Positions 39,005-52,000 of a stretch of DNA of 64,000 nucleotides are shown one piece after another. The DNA comes from Lethocerus indicus. Lineage: Eukaryota > Arthropoda > Insecta > Hemiptera > Belostomatidae. The position numbers and the translations under genes are program-made. The notes under the pieces were generated by a model that saw only the letters and a program-made list of their open reading frames with translations, did no database searches and was not told where the DNA came from. How positions within the stretch are numbered: the first letter of the stretch is position 1; the number at the start of each line of letters is the position of its first letter. Where the stretch lies: assembly GCA_019843655.1 (NCBI GenBank), contig JACDQD010000011.1, positions 8,536,604 through 8,600,603 on the forward strand, written 5' to 3'.

Positions 39005-42000
39005 GTGAGATACCCGAAAAAACCTCTACGGGGTCGATTTAATATTTTTATTTTTCCCCGACTTAAAATCACCGAGAGTTTTCCCCATTCGCGGACCCCG
39101 ATTAAAGACGCGGCTCGTTAACTTCTTGCACCTGATTTCTGGTCGGGATACATTCCCGTAGCGTTCAGGACAAACCCAAATAGCTATATTCAGTAATATT
39201 ATATGATTCAGAAAATAACTGCATAAATCACAACTAGTAAATATGATCTATAGTGTAAATAATAGAAGCATAGAAGAACGCTTACGATGATTTAATCAAA
39301 ATTCAAATTGGCAAATTTTTATATCCGAACAGCGCATAATTGGTTCAACATACCTGTTTTGTGATCTGCGAGGGATCGGAATACCGTAGGTTTGTTGTGT
39401 TTCTGTCTCCTCTCACTAGTTTGGTCTTCTGTTAGACCGGTTTCGGCTGCTCGCCATCTTCAGTAGCGGTGTTATTCACTCTTTCGGACGCCCGAAAAAC
39501 ATCCGAAATGACTAACACCGCTACTGAAGATGGCGAAGGGCCGAAACCGGTCCAGCAAAAGACCAAACAAAGAGAGAGGAGGCAGAAACACAAAAAACCT
39601 ATGCATAATTGGTCTTTATCGAGTGATTTTATAAACGTGTTTTTACGATTACGATGTGTCTCCCCCTGTGATTAATGCTAAGAGTAACATTTTATTGTTA
39701 TTAAATTTTATTTATTAAAATTTTTATTTATATTAAATTAAATTTTATTGTTATTATATTATTGTTTCACACTCGTCGTTCTATTCCTAACGCAATAAAA
39801 GAAATTGGACCGCGCTTTAAATGAATAAAGAAAAATGCAGCTTTTAATAAAATTATTTCGAAATCAAATTCTAGCTAATGGGGCCGATATTCTGCATGTA
39901 CATATCCAGGTAAAATTATTACAGTATTTAATCTTTAATTGCCTTATTGCATTTCAGAATCGGCCAGCCCGCCGCTGTTGGGCTGCAGACCCGGTACAAC
40001 TAAGAACGAGGGCTCCAGGTCCTGCGTCTGCTCCAGACTTGCCGTCTGGGAGTGCAAGAATATCGGGCATAGCCACCACAAGAGATCGCCCCGCGGTGAT
40101 GATTTACTCCTATTTGTATTTTTTAGAACAAAATAATTAGCCCTTATAACAAAATAGGAATGATATCGAAAATGTGTCAATTATTAGTCAAACATTTTGA
40201 CTTTGGAATTGATTTTATTTTGCTGAAAAAGAAACTTTAATTTTTAATCTACTATATATTCACCAATATTGGCAACAACTGTCGGCCAATTTTTCGGCTA
40301 ATTTTCGATTCCCCCCTTGAAGAACTACTCAAGACTAAAATACATTTTATCAAATTGTTGATTCGGGTACACCGAATAAAAAACGGCTTATTAAAATTTC
40401 CCTGTATATAATTTTGGATCGTCTTGGCGGTGTTCAGGCCCGCCGCCTGTGGGCTGCAGACCGGGTTCGAGGAAAGTCGAAGGATTCAAGACGTGCGTCT
40501 GCTCCAGGCTGGCGGTTTGGGAGTGCTCCCAAATAGGCCATCAGCAGCACAAGAGAGAGGCCGCCGCCGGTAAGTGTTCGCACCGGAAATAATATTTCCT
40601 TGAATATCATCTAGGGAAAGGCTATCGATATTTATCCCACATCACGCGATCCCGCTGGGAAGCCGGTCAGTTGGTACTCTAGCGACAATTCGAATTCTGA
40701 ATATACGCCTAAACATAAACCTAATTCGACCATGTCAATGCTAACACTTGAACGGAATTGGAAATACGATTACACCAAAATTACAGCTTTAACCCTCTAT
40801 GGGGCCGTGTAACTTTCAGGTCACATTTCAATTTATCGAGATTTTACAAAATAATTATAGCTTTTTTCGTAGGATGGCGCATAAGTCTTAACGTTGTCAA
40901 GACATCGAATATCAATATAAATTTTTTTTTCATTCGCATATATAGGTTTATAATTGCTGATTTTTCGGTACCCCAATTTTTTTGGATTCAAAATAAAAAT
41001 TCGGCCCGTAGAGGGTTAAATTAGAAACGTCCGAAATAAATCCATGTCCAGGATCAACAACTAGTTACTGAAGTAAATGGACATCTCCGGGTAGTCCGGA
41101 GATCTGTCTGGCTTGACACCCATTGTTCAATTCTGGGTTTCTATTGTTATATTATTAATTCGTAAAAAAAAGACCAGTTTAGGTTTACAAATAGTCGGGG
41201 TACCGAAATCGGGCCGCGAATCGTTTTACGCTCATCGACGGTTCGAGTGCTCAAGACGTGGAAACGTTTTCGGTAAACGGTTCAGCGTTCCAATATTTAA
41301 GCGGGCGACACACTGTATTATAATTACTGAAATTCATTTTTAATTACAACCGGGGACACCTAAAAAATACCGTACGTCGTGAATGCATTTACGTTTGGGA
41401 TAAATCTAATTTTCAAGAGGAACAAAGTTAACCGAAAATGTAACAAAATTAATGTTGCGCAGGTGGCAGGAAATGCACTCCCGGCCAGAGGTGGACCGAC
41501 GAATGTGGCAATAGGTGTTTCTGCAACCAGAATGGCGCCTCCGTGTGCACCGAAATGGGCTGCATACGCCCCAAACGCACTCCACAAGGTAATATATAAT
41601 CGAAAGGATTTATCACAATATAACGATACCGGATGGATTTGAAATTTCGTTTACCCGCGCCCCCTCTGTCACGAACATTCCAACATTGTTATTATCGCTT
41701 AATTTTTTAGTTTGGAATACCCGTTTTGCGGTCTGCGAGGGGTTGGAATACAGTAGATTTCGCGCGTTTCTGTCTCTTCCGGTTCGGTCTTTTGCTAGAC
41801 CGGTTTCGGCTGCTCGCCATCTTCAGTAGCGGTGGTAGTCACTTTGGATGGTTTTTGGGCACTCCCATTGTCATTTTACTGGGATTTTGTTGATCGTCTC
41901 AAGTCTTTGTCGGATTATCGGTCAAATATATATTTGATCACACGACTGGTCACAACTATTAGGTTCTGACTTGGAAATACATGACAGGTAGCCTATCTGG

Positions 42001-42765
42001 TATTGAGTATTTACAATCATAAAAGTTTTCCAAAGGAGGATCCAAAATTTATTGAATGAGGTTTATTATCAGTAATCTAGTTTGTTGGTGCAAATGGACC
42101 CAACGAACTTTAATTAAGTACATTTCTGCACCACCCTCAGGGAGTGCTAGTTTTTCGGTGCAAATGAACCCAACGAACTTTAGTTAAGTACATTTACGCA
42201 CCACGCTGAGGGGGGCTCTAGTTAATCGATAGTAAAAGTGACAGTGGCGAACAAAAACATCCAAAGTGACTTACACCGCTACTGAAGATGTTGAGCAGCG
42301 GAATTTTTGAATTTTCTACGGCTTAATTTTTCGTTGCTCTCAGCTTCTGCGGGTCATCGTATACAGCCTCACTGGGGGTATATCCAGGTTGGAATATTGT
42401 AGAAACCGATGCTCATTTGTGTTCAGGGCTCAATACAGGTGTCTCTAGTGCCAAATTACTATTGGCCGTATAGACATCCTCACTATAAATTCCAATTAAA
42501 TCAGGTATCTATACGTTAGTTTGATTTGTGTGAAGACAGAGGAATTGTATCACCATTTTTATGCGCCGTTCATGAATTCATTATTCCTATGAGGAATAGC
42601 TAATAATAATAATAATAATAATAATAATGGATTTGGTTTATAATAGTTTCATCCAAGCCGACTAGTTGCGTCCCCGGTAAGCCTTTCAAAGTGGATTGCA
42701 GCACTTGCTGGTGCGGGCCCGACGGGAGGTCTTCTAGTTGTGAATACACGCCCTGCCCCAAATAA
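38947..42765 (+). CDS. Gene B: four-PLD pacifastin precursor, 190 aa
   Basis: Exons 38947-39004 (signal peptide MNSYAASVLLLLAVFFCLA), 39958-40095, 40438-40569, 41463-41588, 42647-42765; all phase 1. PLD1 and PLD2 are four-Cys (CSRLAVWEC type), PLD3 is six-Cys with P1 Glu, PLD4 is six-Cys and terminal. It looks like gene C with most middle domains absent: the promoter, signal, first PLD, a copy of C PLD13 and the last PLD correspond. A UTR donor after the stop (42793) and the 3' exon from 43289 (GTCGAGATACAC) also match gene C. Confidence 0.85.
39345..39602. mobile_element. FB1 copy 18 in gene B intron 1
   Basis: Long end at left (TCAACATACCTGTTTTGTG), short end at right. Perfect 11-bp duplication GCATAATTGGT (39334-39344, 39603-39613). 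Gene C intron 1 has the single-copy site GCATATTTGGT near 46993. Both arms carry hammerhead-like cores (39431-39467 minus, 39520-39556 plus). Confidence 0.85.
39958..40095 (+). CDS. Gene B exon 2: four-Cys PLD1
   Basis: CRPGTTKNEGSRSCVC-SRLAVWECKNIGH; C2 is Ser, C6 is His. HSHHKRSP follows. Donor G|GTGATG. Confidence 0.8.
40438..40569 (+). CDS. Gene B exon 3: four-Cys PLD2
   Basis: CRPGSRKVEGFKTCVC-SRLAVWECSQIGH, then QQHKREAAAG. Donor G|GTAAGT. Confidence 0.85.
40793..41015 (+). mobile_element. Complete TTAA MITE (piggyBac-like) in gene B intron 3
   Basis: 223 bp, ends CCCTCTATGGGGCC and GGCCCGTAGAGGG, flanked by TTAA at 40789-40792 and 41016-41019. Terminal CCC and TTAA targets are piggyBac features. 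No coding capacity. Confidence 0.85.
41463..41588 (+). CDS. Gene B exon 4: six-Cys PLD3
   Basis: CTPGQRWTDECGNRCFC-NQNGASVCTEMGC with C2-x3-C3 (one extra residue) and P1 Glu; RPKRTPQ follows. Sister of gene C PLD13. Confidence 0.85.
41707..42300. mobile_element. FB1 copy 19 in gene B intron 4
   Basis: Left arm with intact minus-strand hammerhead core (41794-41830), full core, two minisatellite units (42095-42230), right arm truncated after TTGAGCAGCGG. Confidence 0.75.
42601..42628. repeat. (TAA)n microsatellite
   Basis: 28 bp of TAA repeat directly before the acceptor of gene B exon 5. Confidence 0.9.
42647..42765 (+). CDS. Gene B exon 5: six-Cys PLD4 and stop
   Basis: CVPGKPFKVDCSTCWC-GPDGRSSSCEYTPC, PK, TAA 42763-42765. 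The acceptor (GGTTTATAATAG) is weak. The stop overlaps an AATAAA. Sister of gene C PLD16. Confidence 0.75.
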
Positions 42766-43299
42766 AGGAATTATGGACCTCATAATGGACTAGGTAGATA
42801 TATTATTCATCGATATATTAACTGGGTATATATTAACAGTTCTCGAACGAAGCATTTCTCAAATAGACCGATATTAGATATTTCCTCCTTGCCAGTAAGG
42901 TAATTCAAATATTCAATAGCCAAATCATTAGGCATCTCTTCCACAAACGGTTGTAAACATTAATTCTAAGCTGAAACTAATCTAGGAAAGCTGTGTTAAT
43001 TATATTATACTGAAATATCGGTATGATCCAAAAGGTATATAAAAATAAGTTCTGTGCGGACTAATGACAAAATATAACTTTAAAATGGTTTCTGGGCGGT
43101 TATCCTAAAAGTCGGGGTTTCTGTTTGAAGTCAATAAATCTTCTCCTCCTTCATCGATTCAAAAGGTTTCAGATTCTTAAACTCTTTAGTACCTATATTT
43201 CATAATTACTCTCTCGCCCTATAGGCAGATGACTAGACCGTTAACGCTACATATTATGCTTATTCTTATTTGTAATTTGCATTTCCAGGTCGAGATACA

Positions 43300-44440
43300 C
43301 ACAACAGGAGCTTGTAACAAGAATACAATTTCTGGAACGTAAATAGTAATAATTTTAGCCGTATGTTAAATTTTTTTAAAATTTTGTTCTAATACATTTT
43401 TTAGTTTTATTTCAAGGAATGTATTTTTTTGTAAATCCCCACGTCGTTTCTTGCAATATTATATTTTCTGTCTGCTTGGCACGAGTGAAAGTTTTGCTCT
43501 CATACTGTCAGGCGACCGAATTTTCATCTCAAATTTTAATCTAATTTTTAAGTATTATAAAGAGAAGCTATAGCCGTTAAGTACCGAATCATTATTAGAA
43601 GAAATAATATACGGCTTACATAAGAAAACATTTATATAAGTACTTTAAATAATTTGTATCACAGAAATAAAATAAACGTCAGTCTTATTCAGCTCTCTCT
43701 TGTATCTTTCTGTCCTATACTCAACAGGTTTCGGCTTTTCGCTATAGCCAGTAGAATTTCTGGTCATCCCGACCAGAGGCCGAATGTTATCTCCGATGAA
43801 ATTGGTTCGGAGAATTTAAATTTTCTCCTCTAAATGTGTTCGGCCGCCGGTTATTTTCGAATACATTATTGCGCGTACTTTTGTCAAGGAAAACATGCAT
43901 TTCCTTGGCCAATCTCTGACTAATGTTTTGACTCCTGACTAAAGTACAGTATGCAGTGTAACATTGTCCGTTACAGATTCGCTTCATTGTAGGAGTGATA
44001 ATGTTAACGAAGTCTACGCTATTAATACTGAACTGAAATAAATATGCGTTGCTTTTTGTTTCAATTCGTGACAGAGTCAGTCCGTTCTGTGGAAAAGGAC
44101 GAACGCAAGGCGGGGAAGAGTAAATTAGTTTAGCGGTATTGAAACGAACGTGAATGCCAACCGAGACATGAGAGAATTAACTGAAAAAAGCGACGGTAGA
44201 TAGCGACTTGTTCAACGTTCGCGAGTGGAGTAAGACCTCGGGGACGTGCCAGCTTCTAGCTCTTCCGCGTTCGATTCCTAACGTCGGAGGGATCGCACGA
44301 CAAGGACGCATATCCCACGTATATATGGTCGATTGAGGAGTACACCTGGAAAAAGGAGACCGGATGAATAAAATATGAGAGGTGTTTTCACCAATTTAAT
44401 TACAGTGGCGGCGGTATAGTAACGGGGCACGTGACTCCGT
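43300..44440. other. Intergenic between B and C, first part
   Basis: The gene B 3' exon (from 43289) probably ends near AATACATTTTTTAG, a mutated counterpart of AATAAA in gene C. A later AATAAAATAAA is at about 43665. No other gene seen. Confidence 0.45.
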
Positions 44441-44741
44441 ACTGACAAGAACGGTCGAGGTAGTAACAAAAATCTAGATTGGGGGACGCGTTCAGGAAAG
44501 ACAAAAATGAAATGGGTCGTCCGCAAAAGGCCTTGGACCGTGTTGTAATATTTGCTGGGATTCCCCCTGCGGAGACGGGGTCAAGTTATGCCGTTTTCTA
44601 TTCATTATTTTGAGAACTAATCCGACGATTGATAATACTGAAAGGCCGGGGAAAGCTGAAATGTAATTCAACTGGCAAAGTTTCAGAAGAAAGGAGAATT
44701 TCAGGAACTGAGAAAAAATCAAAATTGAAATTTTCACAATC

Positions 44742-45044
44742 GGGCTAAACACCCGCCAAACCGAGCGGAAGATAGAGGATAGGTACAAAGAGCATATCAG
44801 AGCCTTAAAATATAAGAGAGAATCTAACTTCGCCAACCACATTATAAACTCCGGACACGAAACAATGAACATCAACAAATCACTAAGGTTGTTACACCCA
44901 GGGAAGAAAGGCAAAGAAATGGACATAATATTCAAAAACAAGCAAAACAGAATCATAAACGATAAGATTTATTCACAGAGCGACGCCATATTTGTACACT
45001 TAAGCCTAATTAACAAAATCCCACCTTCCCCTCAACACAATTAA
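44742..45044 (+). pseudogene. Penelope-like element GIY-YIG endonuclease fragment
   Basis: Frame IGLNTRQTERKIEDRYKEHI ... ALKYKRESNFANHIINSGHE ... MDIIFKNKQNRIINDKIY, TAA 45042-45044. The R-Y-K-E-H and FANHIINSGHE blocks match the GIY-YIG nuclease at the C-terminus of Penelope-like retroelements. The GIY-YIG start and the reverse transcriptase are missing. Confidence 0.65.
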
Positions 45045-45104
45045 GACAAACATAATTCCTCAATAACACAATAACAAGATACGTATATATACAACTGACA
45101 AACA

Positions 45105-45226
45105 CAGTACAAGTGACAGTGGTACTGCGGTGAGGATGCCCGAAAAACATCCTAAGTGCCAACAGCGACAGTGAATACTACGCTATTCCAAACCCTCTCA
45201 GACCACAAAACAGGTATGTTAAACTA
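45105..45226. mobile_element. FB1 copy 20 (right arm) following the Penelope fragment
   Basis: CAGTACAAGTGACAGTGGTA ... CACAAAACAGGTATGTTAAA, starting 61 bp after the stop of the Penelope-like frame. The hammerhead part is deleted. Confidence 0.6.
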
Positions 45227-45749
45227 AAAATACCTACCTTAAATTAACAATTTTCTTCATTATAAATATAAATATTTAGTTTGTGGAATAACTATATATT
45301 AATTGAAATCATATTCTCATATTATATTTTTTCTTGAAATTAAATTTGAATTTTCTTATTTTTATTCCTCAGTTTGTATTTCGTTCGCTTAATTAAATTA
45401 ATGTAGCGAACTATAAAGATTTATTTATGTAATTACTAAATTATTTAAAATCGATTAATAATAAACTTATTCTATTTATTATAAAGGCATTCTCAGCAAG
45501 GGTCGTTAATTAGAAAGCATCCGAGAAGACTTTGGGCTCGAAATATCAGAATAATATCAAACCCGCAAATGTATTATGAGTCGTAAATATAAAGCGCACG
45601 TTTTTAATCATTATTCCCTGTTTCTTCCGATATTTCTCCATATTGTTTTAACATTAACCAGTCTCAATTATGGCCGATAAATTACAGCATTAACCGAATA
45701 TGCGGTTTCAATAAATGGTAATAAATGACAGTTTATTGGACACTGTGAA

Positions 45750-45822
45750 AAAGCTGAGAGGAGACAGAAACACCACAAACCTACTGTATTCCAACCCCTC
45801 GCAGACCACGAAACAGGTGTGT
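45750..45822. mobile_element. FB1 copy 21 (right terminus only)
   Basis: CTGAGAGGAGACAGAAACAC to CACGAAACAGGTGTGTCAAA. It is followed by TTTTCACAATCGGGCT, which also lies just before the Penelope-like frame at 44731. Confidence 0.6.
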
Positions 45823-45937
45823 CAAAATCAAAACTTTTCACAATCGGGCTTTGCTTATTTCAAAGGTTAGCGGGCGGGTTGAGGTGTGGCTCTACAACAT
45901 TTGTGTTTTGTTCCCGGCCGAATGGGGGGAAGGCCCG

Positions 45938-45969
45938 TGACGTCACGGGCGTCGCATGTTTTATATATA
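45938..45969 (+). promoter_or_regulatory. Gene C promoter: CRE and TATA
   Basis: TGACGTCA (45938-45945) and TATATATA (45962-45969), 16 bp apart, with ATTTGTGTTTTGTTCCCGG and GGGGGGAAGGCCC upstream, as in gene B. Confidence 0.75.
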
Positions 45970-46018
45970 GCGTGCTGTTTCCGCCGCTCGGTTCAGTCGA
46001 CGACCCGACACAGACGAG

Positions 46019-46079
46019 ATGAACTCCTTCGCGCCGCAGTTCCTGCTGCTCCTGCTGGCCGCCTGCTCCTGCCTGGCCG
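46019..46079 (+). CDS. Gene C exon 1: signal peptide
   Basis: MNSFAPQFLLLLLAACSCLA plus one base; donor G|GTGAGA as in gene B. Confidence 0.85.
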
Positions 46080-49000
46080 GTGAGATACAATAAGCAAACC
46101 TTTACGGGGCCGCGTTTGTCCTTCACCTTCGGCGAAATTTTATTTTTCCCCCGACTTACACCGTTAAAATCGCCCAGTGTTTCTATTCGCAGGCCCCTTC
46201 TATGAAGACTTCTCGTAGCTGCCTGCTGATACCCTCCCGTAGCGTTTAGGATAAACCTAAATATTCAGTAGCTTACTTAAAACTATAATAGTACAGGTTA
46301 AAATGAAATTATATTTAATATGGGAAAATTCGGAAAATAACTGCTTTAAATAATAAATCAGCTTTATTTTCCAACTAAATTTTGAAACACCGCTTTTAAT
46401 GTATTAATATTTCACGTTTCTGTTCAACTAAAATAAATTTAGTTTCGGTAGGATAGCTCCTCTCATGACGCCAATCGGCCGTTCACAATTTATAAACTGT
46501 TGGATCATTATTGATCCTAATGCATTTTGGGTTCAGAACCATAGACGTATAATTATGATGATTTAATCAAAATTCGCTATTAACTTAAATAATAAATCTG
46601 CTTTCTTTTCAAACTACATTTTGAAATCGTATTTTTAATGGTACTAATATTTTACGTTCCTGTTCAATTTAAACAAAGTCTTAAGGCGTAGTACATTGAG
46701 TTCGAATTTGCTACAGGGATTTATTCTTCTCCAATTAAAAATTAAGGATTTCCTTTCAATTTATTCATCCAAAAAAATAATTAACGAACCCGAATCGTGG
46801 ATCGGCTTCTAATGAGTGTTGGGAACGAGCGATTGATGATGATATATTATCGGTCTTCGCTAATGATGCTAATCGACCAATTAGCCGTTCCTAATTATAA
46901 ACCGTTCGATAGTTACAGTCGTCCAGGGACACAATTAATGGATTTTGGTTTTAGAACCGTAGAAGAACAATTATGACGATTTAATCAAAACAGCGCATAT
47001 TTGGTCTTTATTGAGTTATTTTATAGTCAGGATTACTTGTTTTTACCATTACTGTAATTAATACTAAGGAATACTTTTTATTTATTATTGTTTCACACTC
47101 GTCGTTCTATCCCGAACGCAATAAACAAAATTGGACCACGCTTTAAATAAATTAAGGTGAAGAAAAATATAGCTTATAATAAAAGAAAATGTTTTAAATT
47201 GTTAAAGGATATAAGTACTTTTTTCAAAAAAGGGTGATTGAAACCTTTTTTTGGTGAAAAATAGTTTGTAATTTGTTTGGAGAAGTAGAAGCTGTGATTA
47301 TCGCGTCTCGAAAGTTTCACAGAGTTTAATGAAGGGGCAATAATCAAAACTTATAGCGCATATTTCAAGGAATTATATCTGAAATTTGTTGCGCATTAAT
47401 ATTCTATTTTCAGAACCGAATTTTCAGTTGTCAGTGTATAATTTTCGCTTCTTCAGCATTGCCGCCACCTGTCGGATGCCGGCCAGGTTCGAGGAAACTG
47501 GAAGGACACAGGTCCTGCACCTGCTCCAGGCTGGCAGTCTGGGAGTGCTCCAATATCGGCCACCACCATCACAGGAGGGACGTGGACAGCCAACGTGAGT
47601 ATACTTGAGTATTAAAGTACAACTAAGCCGGGTAATTGTTAATCAGCCGCAACCAACTCTCGTAAACGGAATGGGAGCGAAGAAAATCTCATGTTTACCT
47701 TGGGTAAATCAAGCAGGCATTTCTCAGAATTTTGTGCTAGGACTAACAACTGACTGTGTGTTAAGATTCAATTCGTAATTTCGCCTAGTAAAAGTCCTCT
47801 CATTGGAATTTTAAGCCGAGTTGTTAAAAACGTTCAAGCAATTCTGTTTAGCCCCACTTTCAGTAATTGAGAGTTTCTGTAAAAAGTTCGCATTTGGTGA
47901 ATAGTTGGAAAATCGAGTTACTTACAAGTCGATAAATCATATTTACTAATGAATCCCTACTCTTGTTGGTATTGCGAGGTCCAAATTAAGGGTAAGACTT
48001 TTTGCATTTTTTATTGGCACAAATAAATGGAGACCACTTCGTTTCAATGTTCAAGACAGTTCTCCGGAGAATTCTCCAGTAGAAACCGCCGATTGAAAGA
48101 AATAATCTACAATAATCGTACATCGAAAACAGCTCGTATCTAATTAGATTCTGTTCTAATCACAATATCGTTCGGTTTAAGGTTGCCGGGACCGTAGATA
48201 ATATTCGGTCCGATTTTCATTGGGTTATCTTTGCGCTGTGCTTTCAAATAGCACGGGGCGGAGGTCATCCAATCGCTATCTAATCCCGTTGACCCCTGGC
48301 TGTTTTTCAGAGCCGGGAGAAAAAACATTTATCAGAAAAAATATTAAAAAACCAGATATTTCGGCGAAATTTTAACGCCCAAAAAAATAGGATGAAGCCG
48401 GTTCCCTCAAACCGAAACAGAAAACTTGGTATCAAAAAGTTCCATTTCCAAGAATAACATGTTATTGTTGTTACGCTATATGTGGCCGTCTACCAAGGTG
48501 TAGACGTATTAATAAGTTGCTATAAAATAAACTTAGTAATAATGAAGACTTTGAACAAATCATATTTATTGTTATATCTATCGGCCAATTGTTCCGCCTC
48601 TACTCCAATAACTCAGTAAGGAAGGAAGGAAAATCGAAACAGTGGAAAACGAATGAAGTAATTCTTGAAAATTGCAATTACTATTAATATAATGTAATAG
48701 ATGTAATTGTATTTTTTACACTAAACCGAACCGAGGTCGGTTTCACTTCATCGCCTGCAGCATTCCGTTAGTAATATTTGGCCGTTTTTTTGGTCAATTA
48801 GACATGGCGCCGACCGAGATACAGAGATAACTCGTTGATAGTGATTATACAAGGTCACAAATTAAAGTATTTAATACATAATAATTTTCACGAATACTAT
48901 TAATCCTAGCGTTATTTCAAAAAATATGTGGTTTTCGGTTTTAATTTAATAGATGCTCAGGGAATAATGAATAGAGGAAAGTGAAACTGGGGGAATCAGT

Positions 49001-52000
49001 ATTTATTTTTACTAAATACGTTACATTATATTTCACATATGAGGGATGGCGAATATCAAGATTGTTATGAAACGTGTGGTGACTGCCCCAATCGCTAGTT
49101 TCTGATTCTAGCCCACGGGGCACGGTATAGACAGAGGAAATATAATATTATAATTGGCGGCAGCACTAAAAGGATTTCCCTTCGGCCACAGAACCCGCGT
49201 CTGTCCTCGGCGCCTTTGAAGCCTTGAGGTGCCAGCGGCGTCTTTGAAGCCTTCGAAGTGCCAGGGGCGTCTTTGAAGCCTTCGAAGTGCCAGCGGCATC
49301 AGAAACTGTTGTATTCTATTATAGAACATTGTTTTACATGGCAGTGGACTCACTGAAATGCGAGCCGGGAGCTGTGTGGCAGCAGGAGTGCAATAGGTGC
49401 TACTGCACCGATCTCGGTTACGCAGCCTGTACGAAAAAGAAGTGTATCGACCGGCCGAGAATCGAGCGCGATGCGCCTTCAGGTAAAGACCTGAAATTGT
49501 ATACAATTCAATGTGTTCGATTCATCGTGTTCGATTCCAACATCAGTGGCATAATGCGGGCCACAGAGTACAGGCGTTATCACCATCACATCATTCCCGG
49601 GATTTATATGGAAGCTTAAATTAGCCGCACCAACTAATCCCTTCTCAGCTTCGGTCTTCCTCCTCTATGTCAGCCTTGGTCTTCCGCTGTACAGACTTCA
49701 TCACCCTGTTCAGTTGACACCCCTTCTCCCCTTCACAGTGCACGTCCAGCCCGTTGGATCCTACAGCACTTCATTAACACCGGCATTATCGATGGGATGA
49801 ATATTAACTAACCGTCATCATTATAGTGTCGCGCCCCCTCATTTACAATTGACAATGTGTTGTCCGGGGAATACAAAACGAAGATTGCGGCCGTTATATG
49901 CGTTGTGATGGATGTGACGTTTCTAAGCAGGAGGAAAGTTGAACGGCCCCGCCTGCAAGCTGGGCGAAAGCTGGCACGACGGTTGCAACAGCTGCTTCTG
50001 TACGGCGGCCGGTGTCGTAGTTTGTACCGTCACGCACTGTCCAAATGACAAGTCTGTGGGACCCAAGCAAAAACGCAGCGCTCACGGTAAATACGTACTT
50101 ATGCCTATACCCAGTAGATTCGGCCGGAATTAAGTCTCCCTCTAGGTCGGCCAACGCCGTGCGTCGGCTTCGTTTTGATCAATTTTCAAAATTGCAGGAC
50201 TTTGTCCTTTTGCAAGGATAGATGCACGAGTGTCCGGCTTCGGGTCTCGACGGGATTTAAGAAATTATCTTTCCGTCAGTAACAAAAGGTGTTGGTATTT
50301 AACAGGTCCATTGGGGAAGGAATGTGAACCCGGAAAGAGTTGGTACGACGGATGCAACCACTGCGCCTGCACCGAGACCGGTTTAGCAATCTGCACTCTG
50401 AGATACTGCGAATCAATAGGGGAATCAAAGGGGGCAATTAGGAAACAACGAGCAGTCCAAGGTATAAAAAACAGCGTTGAATACAGTATAGTTGTGTATA
50501 GAAACTAAGTTAAGAATATCTCGGCGGCCGTTATTGGAGGTTGAGAAAACATTTAACTAGATTGTCTCTGACTACTCATTTCTTTCTTTATTATACTGTC
50601 TTCTAATATTGTCATGACACAAAGTTGTTGGAGTGAGATGACTATACTCGGCTAGATCTCTCTTCGACTAGGTCGGCTGCCTCTTCAAGGTACATTTGTG
50701 TTCTTCGTTTGTCCCTTTATCGGTAGTCCGTCGGTAACTTCAATAAACGATACCTTACCAAGTATATAGTGGGGGAGGAAAGTTAAAAATCTGAAAATAC
50801 GCGAAAGTACAGCGAAAGTAGTTCCTCCTCTATGTCAGCCTTGGTCTTCTGCTGTACAGACATCATCACCCTGTTCAGTTGACATCCCTTCTCCCTTTCA
50901 CAGTGCACGTCCAGCCCGTAGGATCCGTCTACACTTTATTAACACCGGCATTATCGATGGGATGAATATTAACTAACCGTCGTCATTATAGTATCGCGCC
51001 CCCTCATTTACAATTGACAATGTGTTGTCCGGGGAATACAAAACGAAGATTGCGGTTATTATAAGCGTTGTGATGGATGTGACGTTTCCGACAGGAGAAA
51101 AGTTGCACGGCCTCTACTGCAAGCCGGGCGAAAGCTGGCACGACGGTTGCAACAGCTGCTTCTGTACGGAGGCCGGCGCCACAAAGTGCACCACCAGGCA
51201 CTGTCCAATCGACAAGTATGTGGGACACAAGCATAAACGCAGCGCTCCCGGTAAATACATACTTATGCCTATACCCAGTAGATTCGGCCGGTATTAAGTC
51301 TCCCTCTCGGTTGGCCAACGCCGTGCGTAGTTGGCTTCGTTTCGATCAATTTTCAAAATTGGAGGACTTTGTCCTTTTGCAAGGATAGACCGAACGAATG
51401 TCCGGCTTCGGGTCTCGTTCGTATAGTTGTGTATAGAAATTAAGTTAAGAATATCTCGGCGGCCGTTATTGGAGGTTAAGAAAACATTTAACTAGATTGT
51501 CTCTGACTACTCATTTCTTTCTTTATTATACTGTCTTCTAATATTGTCATGACACAAAGTTGTTGGAGTGAGATGACTATACTCGGCTAGATCTCTCTTC
51601 GACTAGGTCGGCTGCCTCTTCAAGGTACATTTGTGTTCTTCGTTTGTCCCTTTATCGGTAGTCCGTCGGTAACTTCAATAAACGATCCCTTACCACGTAT
51701 ATACTGGGGGAGGAAAGTAAAAATCTGAAAATACAGGAAAGTACACGAAAGTAGCGGGAAACTGCTTCGGCAAGACGTCCGGAAAAAAGGTCCGATACCC
51801 CGACTGGCGGACGGTCGGCGCGCAATGCTCGGGGCCCAAAATACGGTGTACCCTGAAGAGGTTATCGAGAGAAACCTGCTGGTCGCAGGTGGGCAGAGGT
51901 GCACCCCCGGCGGTAGCTGGCGGGAGGGATGCAACAGGTGCTTCTGCACTGAGCGCGGATCTGCACAGTGCACAGATCTGTTGTGCAGGCATCACACCAT

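Larger units (their letters stand above)
49655..50785. repeat. Tandem duplication unit 1 (exons 4 and 5)
   Basis: Matches 50823-51720 at high identity (CTCCTCTATGTCAGCCTTGG; GTATAGTTGTGTATAGAAAC). Holds exon 5, which unit 2 lacks. Confidence 0.8.

Noticed and set aside
44215..44290. tRNA-like A-box and B-box pattern (GTTCGATTCC)
   Set aside because: The T-arm does not pair and no acceptor stem can be drawn; at most a decayed SINE promoter.
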